Below are positions 34,101 through 37,104 of a stretch of DNA of 37,104 nucleotides, one piece after another (positions within the stretch are counted from its first letter, which is position 1; each line of letters begins with the position of its first letter). The position numbers and the translations under genes are program-made. The notes below the pieces were generated by a model. The model was not told the origin of the DNA. It worked only from the letters and a program-made list of their open reading frames with translations, and made no database searches. This DNA comes from a bacterium (GTDB lineage Bacteria; Electryoneota; B3-LCP): positions 1-37,104 of the forward strand of contig JAPKYS010000012.1 in NCBI GenBank assembly GCA_026394195.1, in the 5' to 3' direction.

Positions 34101-34231
34101 AGTCGGGAGCGCAGGAATTGACCTTCGATGGCTCGCATCTGTCCTCTGGGGTTTACCTCTACAAGCTGGAGGCGTCGGGGTCAGGGACGACCCCGACTAC
34201 GGCCACAGGGAAAATGGTGTTGCTGAAATAG
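31163..34231 (+). CDS. Exported subtilisin-like serine protease (S8) with sorting domain
   Basis: This is a 1022-residue secreted endopeptidase. A signal peptide (about 1-29) and an inhibitor-like propeptide precede a classic S8 domain (about 145-445). The triad is Asp173 (GVVDSGID), His243 (NGGHGTHCSG) and Ser394 (GTSMACP), and the oxyanion Asn is in 'AAAGNESS'. A CARDB-like sandwich (about 460-570) follows. Next is a 'PYILLVDDDGG...' glutamine-amidotransferase-like fold (about 575-780), the PPIVIPANGG module, and a sorting domain (SPNPFNPTTNI ... GKMVLLK). GAGG seven bases before the ATG supports the start. Three palindromic elements are translated within the last ~105 codons, all in frame. 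It differs in subtype from the kp43-like protease at the other end of the window. Confidence 0.92.
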   Translation: MLKRAGLTLALLIAALLLINTITLAIPPLTPDLKWKGRLVVEFNDKLGNVQVNETSGTALIGDPDLDALAYQYSVRHMEKLIPGSETPQDVSIRDLSSYYILEFPPEIDLRTIADSYAADPMIISAEPYQVYKYDYTPSDPYFSSQWAMTKVNASTAFNFTLGSPTVIVGVVDSGIDTAHADLRANLWVNPGEDLNHNGIIDITDWNGYDDDGNGYIDDFWGWNVWQGGNNVQDPPMSQNGGHGTHCSGDASARIDNGIGIASLGGKAKIMMARAGDGQYIYAGMQGISYVANNHANAISLSWGGSYSSSYEQSVITNAWNNGALIFAAAGNESSSSPHYPAAYTNVVAVAATNTGDQKSSYSNYGTWIDVCSPGDNILSTIPPSAYGNMSGTSMACPIAAGLGAMIKAVRPSYTNAQILQHIYNTCDNIYPQNPGYTNMLGHGRINAANAMTALFPVLGYTQQVFDDASGNNNGRPDPGETVNLRLTIQNTSTSVNATGVTVTLYCADPAITVQDSTSLFGDIPFGQSRNNSLDLLTFYVNSNAEPHEVTFRLTLHEQSSGLTQVSQIIQMVGQPYILLVDDDGGFSENYWYEVDLDSLGKAYDYWNVQTQGNVPLTSLQQHSLAIWHTSNTTSPLNATEQTAIQSYLNGGGHLFLTGENIDEQFAGQTFYTNVLHCTSVGTPGSFQLTGITGDPISNGTTLLLAGAGGAGNSQSPATITPQGTAERVYNYNTNGLCGGLRWNSGNTKLVYFSFCFEAASGISSTLRRVVLNNVISWMQPAGATWDVNISAINPPIVIPANGGSFQYNCNVHNLSTTPGAPYLWNKVKDGAGNWTTVFGPITRLLPGGANPSRVFTQTIAASVALGTCYYVSYLGPTPTTIADSSFFTFTKSTVADGGLWVSESKLYGDFFEEYNTPDVGAQHAAPLQPEQFELLGASPNPFNPTTNIRFNLPNVSSVTLTVYDINGRVVGVQHVEPLQSGAQELTFDGSHLSSGVYLYKLEASGSGTTPTTATGKMVLLK
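33920..33949. repeat. GTAG palindrome read in frame (subtilase, before the sorting domain)
   Basis: GTAGGGGCGCAGCAT / ATGCTGCGCCCTTAC plus AG: 30 bases, ten codons, translated V-G-...-P-L-Q. A near-identical copy lies outside any gene at 36944-36968. Confidence 0.75.
34073..34102. repeat. GTAG palindrome read in frame (subtilase, inside the sorting domain)
   Basis: GTAGGGGTTCAACA / TGTTGAACCCCTAC plus AG: 30 bases, ten codons, translated V-G-...-P-L-Q. It follows 'DINGRVV', the same loop occupied in the beta-helix protein at 5086-5142. Confidence 0.8.
34174..34203. repeat. GTCGGGG palindrome read in frame (subtilase, last loop)
   Basis: GTCGGGGTC and GACCCCGAC arms around AGGGAC, then TACGGC; from the other strand it begins GTAG. 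It encodes 'SGSGTTPTTAT' just before the final 'GKMVLLK'. A variant lies at 36909. Confidence 0.7.
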
Positions 34232-34235
34232 CATC

Positions 34236-34301
34236 GGAGGGGCGCGCTTCGTCGCGCCCTGATGATTTCGCAATTTCGGACACGACAAAGCGTGTCCCTC
34301 C
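34236..34301. repeat. REPIN-like head-to-head pair of GGAG palindromes
   Basis: The left half is GGAG then GGGCGCG-CTTCGT-CGCGCCC. The right half, on the minus strand, is GGAG then GGACACG-CTTTGT-CGTGTCC. The right half equals the single copy at 17343-17366 except for one base. Confidence 0.75.
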
Positions 34302-34306
34302 GGTAA

Positions 34307-34337
34307 TGGGTGGTTTACGAACCGCCCACTTTTTTTT
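34307..34337 (+). terminator. Terminator of the second subtilase gene
   Basis: TGGGTGGTT-loop-AACCGCCCA (one G-T pair) is followed by a run of eight T. Confidence 0.75.
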
Positions 34338-34472
34338 CTCAAATCTCAACCAATTATCCAATTATTCCGCCACCATAACGAGAATTCGCTGAAAATTTCG
34401 TTGATTCTTACAAAATATCTCCCGATCTTATGCGAAATAATCGAATCTAAGAATTGCCAATTTAAGCAATTA

Positions 34473-34601
34473 TCCAGCCGATCGTTCGCACCTATCGGAG
34501 GCACCGCAACACCACAGATGCCGTACTTGGCATCACCGCTGTCTCAAGTTCAAATTGACCTGATTCGCCATTGGATCGCCGCGGGCGCTCGGGACAACTG
34601 A
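34473..34601 (+). pseudogene. C-terminal gene fragment (haem/cytochrome-domain-like tail)
   Basis: The last codons read 'GGTATPQMPY' and 'SPLSQVQIDLIRHWIAAGAR', followed by Asp-Asn and a stop. This closely resembles the tail of cytochrome-c-like domains in planctomycete and FCB proteins ('PLS..QI.LIR.WI..GA..N'), where a haem-ligand Met in 'QMP' is typical. No CXXCH motif or open frame of useful length lies upstream, so it is a remnant of a larger deleted gene. A terminator hairpin still follows it. Confidence 0.45.
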
Positions 34602-34640
34602 TCGCTAATTGAAATTTCGATAAAGATGATTGTGAGTTAA

Positions 34641-34666
34641 AAAGCGGCTCGAGAAGCCGCCTTTTT
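34641..34666. terminator. Bidirectional terminator
   Basis: AAAAAGCGGCT-CGAGA-AGCCGCCTTTTT: a six-pair GC stem with A-run and T-run on either side. It lies between the gene fragment and the convergent SGNH gene. Confidence 0.75.
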
Positions 34667-34702
34667 GTTATCTCCATCATACCGGGTCTTTAATCATCGA
34701 CA

Positions 34703-35857
34703 TCAGTTCTTTATTGGATCTTTGGTTGAGCGTAATTTTTCCTGTACATAACTCTCAACGTAAGGCAGAAGATATTCTGCAATCGCCCTATGTCCTGCAG
34801 CATCCAGGTGTCGGTCGATTTGACCGTACAATTTGATCTTCCTGTCAGCCAATTGCCGCATATACGGCAAGGGATCGGCGAATGCAAGGGATCGTTGTTT
34901 TAAAGCTGCACCGAAAAGTTTGTTAGGTTGTTCCAGATCTACGGAATCAGGCGGAGTATTTGAGAATTTAAGAAAGTTAGTAAACAATTCCTTATTGGTC
35001 TGCCACACTGCTGGGACGAACACAAAAATAACCGGTATATGGTAGTAGTCAAATTGATTTCGGATCAACTGACATAGATCAGCAGTGACGGTCCAGCGAG
35101 GAGAAGTTCGTTGTGATATTCTGAACTCAGGGTTTATGTAGCTCATAGTTTTGCCGATTCTAGAAGCGAAGGAATAGCAGACGTGTTTAAATAGCGTGTA
35201 TAGATGAGAATTCCCTTCAAGAAACTTTTGAATGGGTGTTATAATGGGCGTTATTAAGTTGGTGCGACACCAGCGTTTTACCTTCACACCCAAGGGTAAG
35301 TCCCGACGTGTATGGGTTTCATTGTCGTTCGCAGTGGTATCAATTCTCGTAATAAAATCATTACTGAGGTATATAAAGATCAACCCCAGATCGTATTTAT
35401 TCATTGCTAAAGATCGTTTGGTTTCAAGATAGTACTGGTTCGGGCACCATCCACTTATGCCTGCGTTGGTCGCCCTGACTTTAATCCCAAATTTTTTTGT
35501 TAACAATTCTGCTAAGACCACCGGCATAGTTTCTTCATTCTCAACTGACACCGCTTCTAAAAAAGAATCACCGATCGCCAGGATTGAGTAGTCGGGATTG
35601 TCAGGATTTGGTTTAGTATAATTGATTCTATATCCGAATTGATCAGTAATAATATGGTGATTGCCTTCGCCATTGTTGTATATAACGTTAATATTCTCAA
35701 AACGACGCCAGATGAACAGAGAGTCAGAACGGTAGAGAAGGACGTCGTAATTAATGAGTTGCTGCGGCGCGACAATCCGGACGGCAATTTCGCCGAGAAT
35801 TAGACAAATAGTAAAGCTGATGGCAAGGGTTAGCAGACTCTTTGGTAAGGTCTTCAT
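34703..35857 (-). CDS. SGNH/GDSL hydrolase-like membrane-anchored protein
   Basis: The product has 384 residues. One N-terminal hydrophobic helix (about 5-27) is followed by an extracytoplasmic SGNH domain. The family blocks are present in order: catalytic-type Ser in 'AIGDSFLEA' (block I), Gly in 'NAGISGW' (block II), Asn in 'YLSNDF' (block III), and the Asp-x-x-His-like pair in 'DRHLDAAGHRAIAEYL' (block V). Such proteins are esterases or O-acyl transfer enzymes acting on glycans or lipids; the substrate is unknown. The ATG at 35857, with GGGAAA upstream, is preferred to the TTG two codons earlier. Base composition is more AT-rich than the exported-protease genes. Confidence 0.82.
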   Translation of the reverse strand: MKTLPKSLLTLAISFTICLILGEIAVRIVAPQQLINYDVLLYRSDSLFIWRRFENINVIYNNGEGNHHIITDQFGYRINYTKPNPDNPDYSILAIGDSFLEAVSVENEETMPVVLAELLTKKFGIKVRATNAGISGWCPNQYYLETKRSLAMNKYDLGLIFIYLSNDFITRIDTTANDNETHTRRDLPLGVKVKRWCRTNLITPIITPIQKFLEGNSHLYTLFKHVCYSFASRIGKTMSYINPEFRISQRTSPRWTVTADLCQLIRNQFDYYHIPVIFVFVPAVWQTNKELFTNFLKFSNTPPDSVDLEQPNKLFGAALKQRSLAFADPLPYMRQLADRKIKLYGQIDRHLDAAGHRAIAEYLLPYVESYVQEKLRSTKDPIKN

Positions 35858-36177
35858 GATCAATTTCCCAAATTTGACAAGTTTTTAGCCACGGTGCTGT
35901 TATCCACCATCGATAGCGGTATCCCGCCCTGTTGCTCCACTCAGGGATTCTGGGCATACACCTATCTAGTTTAGATAATTATCCTGAAAAGAGCAAGCGA
36001 ATTTTTATGATTTTCTCATGGAAATCCTTAGGTGATACATCTCGTGGTTCCCTAAACCTGCATTGAATTTCAAGACCATAAAGATCAGTTCTGATTTTTC
36101 TCCGAAGTAATTCTTGACACCCCCTCTATAGATAGCTTATATTGTAAAAAACAAAATTCTCGTCCGAGTGGAAGTTC
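35858..36177. other. Divergent intergenic region
   Basis: This 320-base stretch separates the SGNH gene and the nucleotidyltransferase. It has a clear promoter for the plus strand (36114-36143). A GATAATTATC palindrome near 35975-35985 may be part of the minus-strand control region, with a weak TTGCTC-17-TAAACT beside it. I see no gene. Confidence 0.5.
36114..36143 (+). promoter_or_regulatory. Sigma70-like promoter for the nucleotidyltransferase gene
   Basis: TTGACA, an 18-base spacer, TATATT; the predicted start near 36150 leaves about 28 bases of leader. Confidence 0.7.
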
Positions 36178-36870
36178 ATGCAGACTCTCATTCTTGCAGC
36201 TGGTGCAGGAACTCGATTTGGTGGCAGCATCCCCAAACCGCTCATCCGCATTGCCGGTAAGCCTCTGATCTCTCGCCTCTGCGAACAGATGCGCCAGTTG
36301 GGTTGTGATGATCTGGCAGTGGTATGCGGGTTCCAGCGCCTGTTAGTCGAGCGCATCCTGAATCCTAACATTCGCGTGGTATTTAATCCTTTCTACCAGG
36401 TCTCTGATACCTTAACTTCCTTCTGGTTTGCTCAGAGTCTTTTGTTGGATGACTTGTTACTGGTACAGGCGGATTTTATCGCAGATCCGGCTCTACTGCA
36501 GCGACTCGTGGATGATTCAGCGGATCTGATATTTGCTTACGATCCCAAATTCCTGCACGATGATGAGATCAGGGTTGAGCTTGTAGAAGGGATTGTGAGA
36601 AACGTTGGCGAGTCGATTCCTCCCCAGCGAGCTGCCGGAGTTGTTTTACCGGTGCAGAAAATTTCACGAAAAGCTCTGTCCCGTCTCAAATCGATCGCCG
36701 ATCAAACGATGCAAACGGGAGATTTTCAGAGGGACATTGAATCGGCTTATCTGGAGATGATTATGGCCGGGACGTTTTCAGTCGCGGCTCTCGATGTGAG
36801 CGCTGCAAAATGGTGCGAAATCAACGAGCAGGAAGACCTGGATCGGGCCAGGATGATCTTCGGAGAATAG
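36178..36870 (+). CDS. NTP transferase (LicC/MobA-like nucleotidyltransferase)
   Basis: This 230-residue cytoplasmic enzyme likely couples a nucleotide to a sugar phosphate, phosphocholine or similar phosphate ester for envelope polymer or lipid synthesis. The Rossmann-like NTP site is 'LAAGAGTRFGGSIPKPL' (residues 5-21), with the expected Gly-rich loop, Arg and Pro-Lys. 'LVQADFIAD' (about 94-102) supplies the metal-binding Asp in the position of the usual GD motif. The 'EINEQEDLDRAR' tail is typical of the family. It is divergently transcribed from the SGNH protein, and the two may act on the same surface polymer; that is inference from position. The exact substrate cannot be assigned. Confidence 0.82.
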   Translation: MQTLILAAGAGTRFGGSIPKPLIRIAGKPLISRLCEQMRQLGCDDLAVVCGFQRLLVERILNPNIRVVFNPFYQVSDTLTSFWFAQSLLLDDLLLVQADFIADPALLQRLVDDSADLIFAYDPKFLHDDEIRVELVEGIVRNVGESIPPQRAAGVVLPVQKISRKALSRLKSIADQTMQTGDFQRDIESAYLEMIMAGTFSVAALDVSAAKWCEINEQEDLDRARMIFGE

Positions 36871-36908
36871 CTCAGCCTTTATGGCGTTAAACTAAATATA
36901 TTAACACT

Positions 36909-36968
36909 GTCGGGGTCAGGGGCGACCCCGGCTATGCCGTGGCGTAGGGGCGCAGCATGCTGCGCCCC
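36909..36968. repeat. Two adjacent REP-like palindromes
   Basis: GTCGGGGTC..GACCCCGGC (like 34174) is followed after 12 bases by GTAGGGGCGCAGCAT / ATGCTGCGCCCC (like 33920). Both elements found inside the subtilase gene therefore also exist outside genes. Confidence 0.7.
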
Positions 36969-36970
36969 TT

Positions 36971-37104
36971 GTATCTTGAAAATTGCTTATATTATTGTTG
37001 GAAAAGGGGATCAGAAGCAGCATTTTAGATACTGATAAACATCTGCTTGGGGAGTGGCTGACCGTTGACCCCTAGGTCTTCTACGACCGTCGCGTAGCTT
37101 GGTC
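36971..37104. other. Window end, possible tail of a minus-strand gene
   Basis: A minus-strand frame is open from the window edge to a stop at 37025-37027 and reads 'YATVVEDLGVNGQPLPKQMF'. It could be the last 25 codons of a gene outside the window. It is too short to judge, and I do not assign it a function. Confidence 0.2.

Overview
This is a bacterial window of moderate-to-high GC, apart from one AT-rich island. It most likely comes from an uncultured lineage of the FCB group (Bacteroidota/Chlorobi relatives, or candidate phyla such as Marinimicrobia, Zixibacteria, KSB1 or Electryoneota). The main evidence is seven large exported proteins ending in a type IX-like sorting domain: a 'YPNPFNP' strand, a 'VFDxxGREV' strand, and a final 'SGVYxYRLxxG...GKMVLxK'. 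The secretion machinery itself is not in the window. I cannot place the organism more precisely from sequence alone.

Layout. Positions 216-19138 are an exported-protein cluster. It holds a kp43-like subtilase (minus), a beta-helix adhesin-like protein (plus), two tandem gingipain-like C25 paralogues (minus), an M28 zinc aminopeptidase-like protein (minus) and an FG-GAP beta-propeller protein (minus). A frameshifted small lipoprotein sits ahead of the last of these. Positions 19543-21109 hold a cyclophilin-type prolyl isomerase lipoprotein and a response regulator whose output region resembles a histidine-kinase dimerisation helix without an ATPase. Positions 21114-25031 look like a defence island: a MntA-type nucleotidyltransferase without an intact HEPN partner, then an AT-rich SIR2-domain gene of about 3.5 kb split by a single-base frameshift. 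Next come an MFS transporter, an SBBP-repeat exported protein, a 700-base gene-free stretch full of palindromic repeats, an orphan beta-class DNA methyltransferase overlapping an M24 peptidase, a second exported subtilase, an SGNH hydrolase-like membrane protein, and a LicC/MobA-like nucleotidyltransferase.

The most unusual signal is a dense population of short palindromes beginning with GTAG or GGAG, several of them in head-to-head pairs. This is the architecture of REP/REPIN elements mobilised by RAYT transposases. Some lie inside genes without breaking the frame. Two different palindromes occupy the same loop of the sorting domain in two unrelated exported proteins. Three lie within the last ~105 codons of the second subtilase. 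A separate inverted pair of a different family lies inside the signal peptide of the FG-GAP protein.

A uniform promoter (TTGAcN/TTGnnT, 17-18 bp, TATATT or close) can be placed ahead of most genes and helps fix start codons. Six of the seven sorting-domain proteins also share a ~105-residue module ('PPxVIPxxGGSF ... TYPNTxxDSxxF') that I do not recognise as a named family.
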